Source: JASHPR01 sp963833885 (GTDB lineage Bacteria; Actinomycetota; Actinomycetes; Streptosporangiales; Streptosporangiaceae). Taken from it: a stretch of 64,000 nt of DNA. Below, piece by piece: positions 50,485 through 58,977 of the stretch (the first letter of the stretch is position 1; each line of letters opens with the position of its first letter). Below the pieces are notes generated by a model, which was not told the DNA's origin, did not search any database, and saw nothing but the letters and a program-made list of their open reading frames with translations. The position numbers were made by a program, and so were the translations under genes. The stretch spans positions 135,004 to 199,003 of the forward strand of contig CAWHZU010000022.1 of assembly GCA_963833885.1 (NCBI GenBank), given 5' to 3'.

Positions 50485-51323
50485 GCCACCGGCACCGGAT
50501 TGCGCCGCGCCCACTCGTGTGCGGCCGGCGACGCGGCCCACCGGATGGCGTTGGCGACCAGCCGGCGGTAGTTGGGGTTGCTGAAGGCGGTCGGCCCGTG
50601 GCCCGGCTGCAGGTACGCCACCGGGCTAGTCCCGGCCGTCTTCACCCAGCCGAGCAGCGGGCTGGCGGGCGGGTGGGTCCAGCCGGTCCGGTCGTTGTAC
50701 CGCTTCTTGATGGCCAGCGCCGCCGAGTAGAAGTGGTCGTACGTCATCGGCGCGTCGGTGCGCAGCAGAGGCACCAGGCGATCGGTGAGAATCGGCACCA
50801 GGTACAGCTCGTCGGTCAGCTCAAAGCCGTCCTCGACACCCGCGCAGATCGGGTGGCCGGGATCCAGCACCGAGACGTGATGGGTCACCTCGAAGTGATA
50901 ACCGGAGTCCGGCCACGTCGTCCCGTGCAGTTCTCCCGGCTTGTAGAGAAACCGCCCTCCGACAATGTCCGCGTAGGCCGGCCAGCTTGGCCACGCGGAC
51001 ATGGCGTGGTGCAGGAACACGAACCCCTGGCCCGCGTCCAGCATCTCGAGAAAACGCCGCTGGAAATCCTCCGGAGGATCCACGTGGATTGTCTCACCAC
51101 CGACGAAACGCAACCCGGGCATGTCGTACATGACGATCGCGTCCCAGTTGCCGACCTGGTCGGCGCCGAAGCAGGACCACGCACCAGGCTGTTCCGCGCC
51201 CTCCCAGCGGATACCATCGTCGGCGTCGAACATCGCAAAGAAAGGTTCGGCCTCAAACGAGTGTCCAGCCGTCACAACCAGCACTCTCAGTCGTTCATCC
51301 GGCGCATTCTGTAACGTGGGCAT
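50481..51323 (-). CDS. ThuA domain protein (trehalose-utilisation family)
   Basis: 280 residues from the ATG at 51323, with a strong GGAGGAG five bases upstream. RLRVLVVTAGHSFEAEPFFAMFDAD opens the class-I-amidotransferase-like fold. Then AIVMYDMPGL, FLEMLDAGQGFVFLHHAMSAWPSWPAYADIVGGRF and TWPDSGYHFEV...HHVSVLDPGHPICAGV match ThuA proteins. The family appears in sugar catabolism; its chemistry is unclear. Divergent from the cyclase gene. Confidence 0.87.
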   Translation of the reverse strand: MPTLQNAPDERLRVLVVTAGHSFEAEPFFAMFDADDGIRWEGAEQPGAWSCFGADQVGNWDAIVMYDMPGLRFVGGETIHVDPPEDFQRRFLEMLDAGQGFVFLHHAMSAWPSWPAYADIVGGRFLYKPGELHGTTWPDSGYHFEVTHHVSVLDPGHPICAGVEDGFELTDELYLVPILTDRLVPLLRTDAPMTYDHFYSAALAIKKRYNDRTGWTHPPASPLLGWVKTAGTSPVAYLQPGHGPTAFSNPNYRRLVANAIRWAASPAAHEWARRNPVPVA

Positions 51324-51416
51324 AAGCTCCTCCTTCACTTTCTGGTAATGCGATTCTGTAGTAGCGTAAAGAAATACGCAACCAAGCCGTCGCGCGACCC
51401 GGGTAGGTAAAAAACG
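51324..51416. promoter_or_regulatory. Divergent promoter region between thuA-like and cyclase genes
   Basis: A 93-base AT-richer gap. GCGTA-AAGAAA-TACGC (51364-51379) is an inverted repeat in its middle and could be a shared operator. Hexamer assignment is not certain. Confidence 0.35.
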
Positions 51417-52392
51417 ATGGAAGAAGCCGGCAAAGCCCTGCCCCGATATGATGAACTTGCCTGCCGCCGCCCACGGCGGCCGAAGCGGATGGGGCATCTT
51501 CGGCGCGGACGACTCGGTCGGCCTCCTCAACCTTCAGACCGCGGAGCGCATCCTGGCCGCAACCCAACTGGTCCGCAAGGGTGCGGTGTTCCCCCTGGAC
51601 GCGGCCCTTGACGGTATCGACCCGCCGGTGGATCCGGATCGCGGACTCCCCCGGCACCGGCTGATTCACCAGGTGGAACCGGGCCTGCAAGCCCTGGACG
51701 ACGTGTTCGACAACTTCTACCCGCAGGGGTCGAGCCAGTGGGACTCGCTCGCGCATATCGCTTACTCCAGAGGCGTTTTCTACAACGGCGCGACCGACGA
51801 GGACGTGCTGTCCGGGCGGCGCAATACCATCGATTACTGGGCGCACCGCGGAATCGTCGGACGGGCCATTGTGCTGGACGTTCAGCGCGTGCTCAGCAGC
51901 GACGGCGCGGGCTATTCGCCGGACGGCGCCACCGCGTTTAGCGTCGCGGATCTCGAGCGCGCGAGGACGCAGGCCGGCGTCTCGTACTCAGCAGGCTGCA
52001 TCGTGCTGCTGCACACTGGATTTGTGGGCTGGTACCAAAGTCAGCCACGGGCCGTCAGGACGAAAGTCGCACGGGACCTGCACGCGCCTGGAATAGAGCA
52101 CACCGAGGACATGGCCAGATACCTATGGGATAGCGGCATAATGGCCATCGCATCGGACACGTTCTCGGTGGAGGTATGGCCTCCTGACTTCAGCGCGGCG
52201 GCCTTTCCGTTTGGCTTTCTCCACCGCGTTCTGATTGGCCAGTTTGGAATGGCTCTCGGCGAGCTCTGGTGGATGGACGATCTAACCAACGACTGCGCGC
52301 AGGACGGCATCTATGAATGCCTCCTGACCAGTGCTCCTCTGAACGCGAAGGGTGGCATAGGATCGCCGCCCAATGCCCTCGCCATCAAATAG
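51417..52392 (+). CDS. Cyclase/kynurenine formamidase-fold hydrolase, probable frameshift near 51458
   Basis: The intact frame from 51448 encodes 314 residues: AAHGGRSGWGIFGADDSVGLLNLQT, QWDSLAHIAYSRG (metal-binding D-x-x-x-H region), GIVGRAIVLDV, GCIVLLHTGF and SDTFSVEVWP are the cyclase-family blocks. The other frame from ATG 51417 reads LPRYDEL, the natural start of this family; removing one T at about 51457-51458 joins it as LPRYDELPAAAHGG, giving about 324 residues. Family members are metal-dependent amide or lactone hydrolases. It leads a three-gene operon with the aldolase and kinase. Confidence 0.82.
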
Positions 52393-52401
52393 GGATGCCG
52401 C

Positions 52402-53076
52402 ATGAGTGCTGATATGACCGCCACCGAAGCAGACATCAACAGGGCCAGGGCGTCGCTCGTCCGTTACGGCCATGCAATGGCCGCGGACCGGCTCGCCGTC
52501 GGCAGCGCCGGGAACCTGTCCATCCGTCTCGGCGACACCTTCGTCATGACGCCGACCGGTGTCAACTACGGCCTGATCGGCGAGCGCAACATCTGCGTAC
52601 TCGACGCCGAGGGCGCGTTGCTGGACGGGGAGGGCGCGCGGTCTTCGGAGTGGCCGATGCACTGCAAGATCTACGATCTGACCGACGCCCAAGCCGTGGT
52701 GCACACGCACTCGCCGTTTGCGGTGGCCCTGTCCACCGTGTGCGAGGAGATCCCGGCCGTCCATTACTCGGTGCTCCGCCTGGGCGGCCCGACGGTCCGG
52801 GTCGCCCCGTACACCACGTTCGGGTCCGATGGCCTGGCCGACGCTGCCTCCGCGGCCCTGGACGGGCGGTTCGCCGCGCTGCTGCAAAACCACGGCGCGG
52901 TGGCGTACGGAGCCACGATCGACGAGGCCTACGACCGGGCGGTGCTGCTCGAATGGCTCGCCGAGGTGTACTGGCGGGCCCGGCTGGCCGGCGCGCCGCG
53001 GATCCTGAGCGACGCCGAACTCGACGCCGTGCGCGAGGCGGCGCGCCAGCACCGCTACCGGTCCGGAGGCGCGTGA
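52402..53076 (+). CDS. Class II aldolase/adducin family protein (fuculose-phosphate aldolase-like)
   Basis: 224 residues. GSAGNLSIRLGDTFVMTPTGVNYG is the substrate-phosphate loop, SSEWPMHCKIYDLTDAQAVVHTHSPFAVALS carries the catalytic Glu and the first zinc His pair, and LLQNHGAVAYGATIDEAYDRAVLLEWLAEVY carries the third His. All catalytic residues are present, so a retro-aldol or decarboxylation reaction on a sugar-phosphate-like substrate is expected. Starts 10 bases after the cyclase; the stop overlaps the kinase start. Confidence 0.92.
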   Translation: MSADMTATEADINRARASLVRYGHAMAADRLAVGSAGNLSIRLGDTFVMTPTGVNYGLIGERNICVLDAEGALLDGEGARSSEWPMHCKIYDLTDAQAVVHTHSPFAVALSTVCEEIPAVHYSVLRLGGPTVRVAPYTTFGSDGLADAASAALDGRFAALLQNHGAVAYGATIDEAYDRAVLLEWLAEVYWRARLAGAPRILSDAELDAVREAARQHRYRSGGA

Positions 53077-54053
53077 TGACGGGCGCGCGCACCGGGCGGG
53101 TGGTGAGCCTCGGGGTCCACATCGTCGACGTCCTGGGCCGGCCGGTCAGCCACATCCCGCCCGGCCAGGGCCGGCTGCTGCTCGACGAGATCCGGATCAC
53201 CGCGGCGGGTACGGCCGCTGGCACCAGCGTGGACCTGGCCAAGCTCGGGGCGGACGTCGTCGCGATGGGCGCGATCGGCGACGACCTGCTCGCCGACTTC
53301 CTGACGTCGGCCCTGGACAGCTGCGGGATCGACACCCGCCTGCTGGCCAGGAAGCAGGGAGTGCAGACGTCGGCGACGATCCTGCCGATCCGGGCCAACG
53401 GCGAGCGGCCCGCGCTGCACGCGCCCGGCGCGACCTCGTCGCTGGCGGAGGCCGACATCGACCTGGCCGCGATCGAGACCGCTGACGTGCTGCACGTCGG
53501 CGGCCCGGACGTGCTCGGCCGCTTCGGCGGCGAGCCGCTGCTGCGGGTGCTCGAATTCGCCCGCAGCAAGGGCGTCACCACCACCATGGATGTGCTGTCG
53601 GGGCGTGACTCGTCCGCGTGGGACCGGCTGCGGCCGTTGCTGCGCTACGTCCAGTACTTCATGCCCAACGACGAGCAGCTGGCCACGCTCACCGGCGTCG
53701 CCGACCTGACCGGCGCGGCCGCCGCGGTGCTCGGTCTGGGCGCCGAGGCGGTCCTGGTCAGCAGGGGCGCCGAGGGCTGCGCGCTGGTGACGCCGGGCAG
53801 CCGCGTCGACCTGCCCGCGTTCCCGGCGCAGGTGGTCGACACCACCGGATGCGGCGACGCCTGCTCCGCCGGGTTCATCACCGGCCTGCTGCGCGGCTGG
53901 GCGGCCGAGGACGCCGCGTGGCTGGCCATGGCCGCCGCGTCGCTGGTGGTCACCGGGCTCGGCTCGGACGCGGGCATCGTCGACTTCGACGGCACTCTTG
54001 ACATGCTCCGCAGGCACGCACCCGCCGAGGTGCTGCAGCGGGTGGGGGCCTGA
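53076..54053 (+). CDS. PfkB/ribokinase family carbohydrate kinase
   Basis: 325 residues. GTAAGTSVDLAKLGADVVAMGAIGDDLLADFL is PfkB signature 1, and VVDTTGCGDACSAGFITGLLRG is signature 2 with the catalytic Asp of DTTGxGD. It starts at the ATG overlapping the aldolase stop by one base. Kinase plus class II aldolase is a classic pair: phosphorylate then cleave a sugar or sugar acid. The cyclase and ThuA genes nearby suggest a less common carbohydrate or amide derivative. Confidence 0.93.
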   Translation: MTGARTGRVVSLGVHIVDVLGRPVSHIPPGQGRLLLDEIRITAAGTAAGTSVDLAKLGADVVAMGAIGDDLLADFLTSALDSCGIDTRLLARKQGVQTSATILPIRANGERPALHAPGATSSLAEADIDLAAIETADVLHVGGPDVLGRFGGEPLLRVLEFARSKGVTTTMDVLSGRDSSAWDRLRPLLRYVQYFMPNDEQLATLTGVADLTGAAAAVLGLGAEAVLVSRGAEGCALVTPGSRVDLPAFPAQVVDTTGCGDACSAGFITGLLRGWAAEDAAWLAMAAASLVVTGLGSDAGIVDFDGTLDMLRRHAPAEVLQRVGA

Positions 54054-54067
54054 GCTCGCTCGCCCCG

Positions 54068-54442
54068 CTAGGCGTCGGCCATGATGCGCAGGATGACCAC
54101 CCGCTGCAGCCGCTCTGCCACGTCAATCACCGCCGCCAGCTCATCCTCGCGCAGGTATTCGGCGGCCTCCACGACGATCACCGGCGGCTCGTCGCCGGTG
54201 TCGGCCTCCTGCAGGGTGTTCTCCACCTGCTCGGTGTCCCTGAGCGACTCCGGGGACAGCACCGACAGCACGACCTCGCCGCCTCGGGGCGCCTCGAGGC
54301 GCCCGTTAACGTCAGCCGCCAAATGGTCGAGCACCACCCGGCCGCTAATCACGCTCGGCGGCGGGTCCGCGCGCAGGTTACGGTCCACCTCGCCGTCACG
54401 CGCCAACTCAACGATCACGCTCTCACTGGCCTCGAGGGTCAT
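54068..54442 (-). CDS. Hypothetical acidic protein
   Basis: 124 residues starting MTLEASESVIVELARDGEVDRNLRADPPP. No family recognised. It is acidic, rich in Val/Leu/Glu, with alternating strands and a C-terminal helix (REDELAAVIDVAERLQRVVILRIM). It lies 45 bases downstream of egtD in the same direction, in the position where egtE is often found, but shows no PLP-enzyme features. The frame extends to 54472 with an alternative GTG start. Confidence 0.55.
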   Translation of the reverse strand: MTLEASESVIVELARDGEVDRNLRADPPPSVISGRVVLDHLAADVNGRLEAPRGGEVVLSVLSPESLRDTEQVENTLQEADTGDEPPVIVVEAAEYLREDELAAVIDVAERLQRVVILRIMADA

Positions 54443-54487
54443 AGCCCGGCAGCCTACCGTGCCGCGGACCATGCGCCCCCGGGGGAG

Positions 54488-55465
54488 CTACCGGGCGCGG
54501 GCGGGCTCGGCGAGCGTCAGGCCGAAGTCACCGCGGCGATCGGTCCAGAACCGCACCATCCGCATGCCGGCGGTGGCCAGCTCCGCCTCGATCCGCTCGC
54601 GGCGGAACTTGGCCGAGACCTCGGTGCGCAGTTCTTCCCCCGCGGCGAACGAGACCGCCAAGTCGAGATCGTTGATCGTGACCTGCTGCGCCCGCTCCGC
54701 GCGCAGCCGCATCTCGATCCACTCGTTCTCCGCGTCCCACAGCGCGACGTGCCGGAACTCATCCACGTCAAAGTCCGCGTCGAGCTCCCGGTTGACCACC
54801 ACGAGAATGTTGCGGTTGAACGCGGCGGTCACCCCGGCCGTGTCGTCGTAGGCGCGCAGCAGCCGGCCGGTGTCCTTCACCAGGTCGGTGCCCAGCAGGA
54901 ACGTGTCCCCCGGACGCAGCGCCGCGCCCACCTGTGCGAGGAAGTCAGCGCGAACCCCGGGCTCGAGGTTGCCGATCGTGGAGCCGATGAACGCGATAGT
55001 CCGCCGGCCCCGGGCCGGAATGGACCCGATGTCGTGCTCAAAATCACCGACGAACGGCGCGATCGCCAGCCCCGGGAACTCGGCGGCCAGCGCGTCGCTG
55101 GCATCGGTGAGCACCGCCGGGTCGACGTCGAACGGGACGAACTCGCGCAGCGTCCCGCCGTCCAGCAGCGCGCGCAGCAGCAGCCGGGTCTTGGCCGACG
55201 TGCCGCTGCCCAGCTCGACCAGCGACTCACACCGTGACAGCGCGGCGATCTCGGCCGAGTGCCGTTGCAGGATCGAGGTCTCGGCCCGGGTCAGGTAGTA
55301 CTCCGGCAGCCGGGTGATCTCCTCGAACAGCTCGCTGCCCCGCGCGTCATAGAAGTACTTGGGTGGCAGGGTCTTCGGGACCGCCGTGAGCCCCGCCCGC
55401 ACGTCGGCGCGCAGCGCATCGAGGTACCGGCCGCGCTGCGGGAGGACACGGTTTTCCAACGGCAT
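54488..55465 (-). CDS. egtD: L-histidine N-alpha-methyltransferase EgtD
   Basis: 325 residues. LPPKYFYDARGSELFEEITRLPEYYLTRAETSIL is the EgtD-specific N-terminus; LVELGSGTSAKTRLLL is the SAM site; FIGSTIGNLEPG and DTFLLGTDLVKDTGRLLRAYDDTAGVTAAFNRNIL contain the histidine-binding Tyr/Asn elements. It trimethylates histidine to hercynine with SAM, the first step of ergothioneine synthesis. It starts 3 bases after the EgtC stop and is the last egt gene of the operon. Confidence 0.95.
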   Translation of the reverse strand: MPLENRVLPQRGRYLDALRADVRAGLTAVPKTLPPKYFYDARGSELFEEITRLPEYYLTRAETSILQRHSAEIAALSRCESLVELGSGTSAKTRLLLRALLDGGTLREFVPFDVDPAVLTDASDALAAEFPGLAIAPFVGDFEHDIGSIPARGRRTIAFIGSTIGNLEPGVRADFLAQVGAALRPGDTFLLGTDLVKDTGRLLRAYDDTAGVTAAFNRNILVVVNRELDADFDVDEFRHVALWDAENEWIEMRLRAERAQQVTINDLDLAVSFAAGEELRTEVSAKFRRERIEAELATAGMRMVRFWTDRRGDFGLTLAEPARAR

Positions 55466-55468
55466 CGG

Positions 55469-56160
55469 TCATGCCTCCAGTTCGGTGATGGCCACGGCGT
55501 CGGCCGTAACCTCGACGAGGTGGTGCTCGGGCACGTCGGACCAGCGCGGATCATCGTCGTAGGGCTCGCTCGCGACCACGACACCGTCGTCGGCGGCCAG
55601 CACGCTGAGCGAGTTGCCCCACCGGGTGGCCAGAACCTTCCGGCCGTCGGTGAGCAGGAGGTTCAGCCGCGCACCCGGGTCCCGGCTCCCGAGCGCGGTG
55701 ACGAACTCGGCGACCCGTTCCGGCCCAGAGGCGAACAGGTGCGCGGCGAGCAGTGCGGAATCGCACGCCGATTCCGCAGCGGGATGCGGGCCGAGTACGG
55801 CCCGGTCGACCACGCCGTTGTGCGACAGGAGCCACCGCCCGGACTGGAACGGCGCCGCGGCGGTCTCGTCCGCGGGCATGCCGGCCGTGGCCGAGCGCAC
55901 CGCGGCAAGCACGCAGCCCGACGAGATCACCGGCGCCACCGACGCGAACGACGCGTCACTCCACAGCGGCCGGTTCGAGCGCCACCGGGCCGGCTCGGCC
56001 GGGGTTCGGCGTAGAAACCGACGCCCCATCCGTCGGCGTTCATCAGGCCGTGCTGCTGACGCCGCGGCGCATAGGACTGCACGAGCAGGCCATGGGGTGG
56101 CTGCAGCACTAGGTCACCCAGCGAGCGCGGCGCGCCGAGCCAGGCAAGGTGACGGCACAC
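55469..56160 (-). pseudogene. egtC: Gamma-glutamyl-hercynylcysteine sulfoxide hydrolase EgtC, frameshifted at 56001-56004
   Basis: Frame one from 56160 starts MCRHLAWLGAPRSLGDLVLQPP, with the N-terminal Cys nucleophile, and runs through MNADGWGVGFYAE. The remainder (PARWRSNRPLWSDASFASVAPVIS ... GRWLLSHNGVVDRAVLG, with the SHNG signature) is in another frame down to 55469. One missing base in the G run at 56001-56004 explains the break; restored length is about 230 residues, normal for EgtC. Since its neighbours are intact, an assembly error is likely. Role: removes glutamate from the sulfoxide intermediate. Confidence 0.88.
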
Positions 56161-57441
56161 TCAGGCGTCCCCCGCGTCCCAGGCCAGCCGGAGACCGGTG
56201 AAGATCTGCCGCCTGATCGGATGGTCCCAGTTACGGAACGAGGGCCGGATCACCGAAGCCGCGACCGCCCAGGAGCCGCCGCGCAGCACCTTGTAGTCGC
56301 CGCCGAAGAACGGCTCGCTGTACTGGCGGTAGATCATCGGGGTGAAGCCGGGCCACGGGGTGAAATCCGACGACGTCCACTCCCACACGTCGCCGATCAT
56401 CTGCTCGGCCCCGTAGGCGGAAGCGCCGCGCGGGTAGGCGCCGACCGGGGCCGGCCGCAGCGCCATGCCGAGGGCGCCGCCCAGGTTGGCCACGTCGGCA
56501 GAGGGCGCCGCCGACCCCCACGGCCAGGCCCGCCTGGCCTTCGCCGCCGGGTCCCAGGCGCAGGCCTTCTCCCACTCAACCTCGGTCGGCAGCCGCGCGC
56601 CAGCCCAGGTCGCGAACGCTTCGGCCTCGAAGTAGCAGACGTGCTGCACCGGCTCGTCCGGCGGCACGGCCTCCTCGACGCCGAATCGCCGCCGGGTGCC
56701 CTCCGCTGACCAGTACTTGGGCCGCTCGAGGCCGGCCTCGATCCGGTGCGCCCAGCCGCGCTGCGACCACAGGTCGCTGCGCTGGTAGCCGCCGTCGGCG
56801 ATGAACTCGGACCACTGCCGGTTGGTTACCGGAACCCGGCCGATCCAGAACGGCGCGACGTCGACGGTGTGCGCGGGGCGCTCGTTGTCCAGCGAGAACG
56901 GCTCGCTGGCGGCGTCCACGCCGAGCGTGAACGGGCCGCCGGCGACGAACACCCGGTCACCGCCGACCGGGCGGCCGGCTGGCAGGTCGCGCCGTCCGAT
57001 CAGCACCGGCGGTCCCTGCCGCAGCTGCAGCGTCGCGAGCATCGTCTCGTCGTGCTGCTCCTCGTGCTGTACCACCATGCCCGCGGTGAACAGGTCCTCC
57101 TCGGGAGTGCGTTCGAGGAGGTCGAGGACGCGGCCGCGGACCTCGTGGTCATAGGCACGCGCCTCGACCGGTGGCAGCAGCGGCAGCGCGGGGCGGTCCG
57201 CGCGGCGGTGCTTGAACGCGTCGTACAGCGAGTCAACGTCCGGAGCCAGCATCCCCGGCTTGGTGGGATCTCCGCCGCGCAGCAGCCAGAGCTCCTCCTG
57301 CTGGCCGATGTGCGCGAGGTCCCAGACCAGCGGGCTCATCAGCGGATCGTGCTGGGCGACCAGCGTCGGCTCGTCAAGGTCGGTCAGATGGAGGGTGCGA
57401 GCGCGGGCGCGCTCAAGGCCGCGGACGACGTCGTCACGCAT
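56161..57441 (-). CDS. egtB: Hercynine oxygenase EgtB
   Basis: 426 residues. The N-terminal DinB-like domain supplies the iron-binding histidines: LAHIGQQEELWLLRGG and VVQHEEQHDETMLATLQLR (HxxxH). The C-terminal FGE-sulfatase domain includes PFTLGVDAASEPFSLDNERPAHTVDV, ATWAGARLPTEVEWEKA, GDVWEWTSSDFTPWPGF and VLRGGSWAVA...RPSFRNWDHPIRRQIFTGLRLA. It joins gamma-glutamylcysteine to hercynine with O2. It overlaps egtA by 8 bases and abuts egtC. Confidence 0.95.
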   Translation of the reverse strand: MRDDVVRGLERARARTLHLTDLDEPTLVAQHDPLMSPLVWDLAHIGQQEELWLLRGGDPTKPGMLAPDVDSLYDAFKHRRADRPALPLLPPVEARAYDHEVRGRVLDLLERTPEEDLFTAGMVVQHEEQHDETMLATLQLRQGPPVLIGRRDLPAGRPVGGDRVFVAGGPFTLGVDAASEPFSLDNERPAHTVDVAPFWIGRVPVTNRQWSEFIADGGYQRSDLWSQRGWAHRIEAGLERPKYWSAEGTRRRFGVEEAVPPDEPVQHVCYFEAEAFATWAGARLPTEVEWEKACAWDPAAKARRAWPWGSAAPSADVANLGGALGMALRPAPVGAYPRGASAYGAEQMIGDVWEWTSSDFTPWPGFTPMIYRQYSEPFFGGDYKVLRGGSWAVAASVIRPSFRNWDHPIRRQIFTGLRLAWDAGDA

Positions 57442-58729
57442 GGGTCAGCTCCTCGAAGGTCGCGTGCGGTCCGATCTCGGCGATGCGCTGGGCAAGCAGG
57501 TCGCCGGGGCAGCGCCCGGACTCGATGAGCTCGGCCAGGTCGGCGACGGCGGGCCGCAGCTCGGCCGGGGCCCGCTCGGCCGCGATGGCCAGACAGCGGC
57601 GGGCCGACTCGGTGAGCACGGCGTCGCCCAGGCCGTCGCGCGCCGCCTCGGTCCACCGCTCGGCGGCACGCTCGGTCGCCTCGGTGGCCAGGTCGGCGGC
57701 GACCGGGTCGTCCATCAGCGTGGTGGCGACGGCGGCGATCGCCGGCCACCACCGGGACGCGTTCATGTCCAGGTACCGCAGCTCCAGGTAGCCGCGCAGG
57801 CGGACCGGCGGGAACAGCGTGGTCAGGTGGACGTCCAGGTCGGCCGCTGTCGGCAGACGCCCGTCCAGGCGCACCTCGCCGCTCGCCCACTGCTCGAACG
57901 GGACGCTGGTCCGGACGGCCGCGGCGTCGTCGCCTCCGGTCCGGACGAAGGTCACCGGGGCGTGCAGGGCGTAGCGCGCCCAGGCCGACGCCGGGTCGAG
58001 GCCCCAGTCGGTGCCGGGTTCCACCGCGACGCAGCCGGGCACCGGCCCGCACGTCCGCGCGTCAAAACCCGCCCAGGCCCGCTGCCGCGCCGACTTCCAC
58101 CCGGTGTCGCGCCCGCACAGCCAGGGCGAGTTCGCGGAGATGGCCACCAGCGTCGGCCCGAGCCGGTACGCGCGCGCTACCCGCTCGGGCCAGCCGCGTT
58201 CCGGCCCTGCCTGCACATTGACCTGCATGGCGGCGGTCGAGTTCATCATCACCTTGGCGGACGCGGCGCGGCCGGTGGCCGCGTAGTGCTGCTCCATCGC
58301 CCGGTACCTGGGCTTCGGGTTAATCCGCCGGGACGGCCGGAGCGGGTCGGCGCCCGCCGGGGCGACGCCGAGCCTGAGCTCGCCCAGGGCCTGCCTGGCG
58401 CCGCAGTCATCCCGGCGAAGCTCGGTGACGGCGGTCTGGATGTCCGGCGCCGGAGGGCCGGACAGCTCGAACTGCCCGCCCGGTTCCAGGGTGACCGAGG
58501 ACCGCCCGGCAGCGGCGCACACCTCGCCGGGTATCGGGTCAACGCGGTTCCAGGACACCCGGTCGGCCACCGAGTCCAGGTCGACGAGGTGGCACTCGAT
58601 CTCGAGCCCGACGGCGCCGATCACTGACGGCGTGAGCGCCGCCCGGTGCGATCTGGCGTAGGCCTCATCGACCGTCAGAGGCTCGGCCTGATCGTCAGCG
58701 GGGATGGTTGCAACATGGCGGACGGTCAT
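57434..58729 (-). CDS. egtA: Glutamate-cysteine ligase EgtA
   Basis: 431 residues, ATG at 58729 with GGAGGGG upstream. GCS2-like ligase: IGAVGLEIECHLVDLDS (substrate Glu), EPGGQFELSGPPAPDIQTAVTELRRD, AAMQVNVQAGPERGW and RGYLELRYLDMNASRWWPA are the catalytic blocks of EgtA/GshA-type enzymes. It makes the gamma-glutamylcysteine used by EgtB. First gene of the egt operon. Confidence 0.94.
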   Translation of the reverse strand: MTVRHVATIPADDQAEPLTVDEAYARSHRAALTPSVIGAVGLEIECHLVDLDSVADRVSWNRVDPIPGEVCAAAGRSSVTLEPGGQFELSGPPAPDIQTAVTELRRDDCGARQALGELRLGVAPAGADPLRPSRRINPKPRYRAMEQHYAATGRAASAKVMMNSTAAMQVNVQAGPERGWPERVARAYRLGPTLVAISANSPWLCGRDTGWKSARQRAWAGFDARTCGPVPGCVAVEPGTDWGLDPASAWARYALHAPVTFVRTGGDDAAAVRTSVPFEQWASGEVRLDGRLPTAADLDVHLTTLFPPVRLRGYLELRYLDMNASRWWPAIAAVATTLMDDPVAADLATEATERAAERWTEAARDGLGDAVLTESARRCLAIAAERAPAELRPAVADLAELIESGRCPGDLLAQRIAEIGPHATFEELTHA

Positions 58730-58752
58730 GACGACCCCCTCCAGGTCCGGGC

Positions 58753-58772
58753 CGGCGGACTAATGTCCGCCG
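58753..58772. promoter_or_regulatory. Perfect inverted repeat upstream of egtA
   Basis: CGGCGGAC-TAAT-GTCCGCCG, 8-bp arms, ends 24 bases before the egtA start and lies in its presumed 5' leader. It could be an operator or an RNA hairpin. No promoter hexamers are certain; CTGACG...TGTACT on the minus strand further upstream is a weak candidate. The remaining bases to 58886 show nothing else. Confidence 0.45.
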
Positions 58773-58949
58773 CGGGTCGGTGCGGGGGCGACCAAAGTAC
58801 AGCCGTCCTCTGTGCTGGCCGTCAGTTGCAGGGCGACCAGTTGAAAACAGCTTATCTCCCCCCACTGACAGTTCTCCGACACCCCAGTGCCGCCCGGGTG
58901 CGCGACACGAATGTAGGCCAGGGGTGTCGGCGCAGCTTGGTGCGTTAAT

Positions 58950-58971
58950 CTGAGAGTATGAATACTCTCAG
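58950..58971. repeat. 22-bp perfect palindrome in IS copy 1, upstream of transposase
   Basis: Arms CTGAGAGTAT and ATACTCTCAG flank GA. It lies 6 bases before the TTG start of the transposase and is repeated identically at 60881-60902 in copy 2. It may block transcription from outside or serve as a regulator or transposase site. Confidence 0.8.
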
Positions 58972-58977
58972 TCTGGG

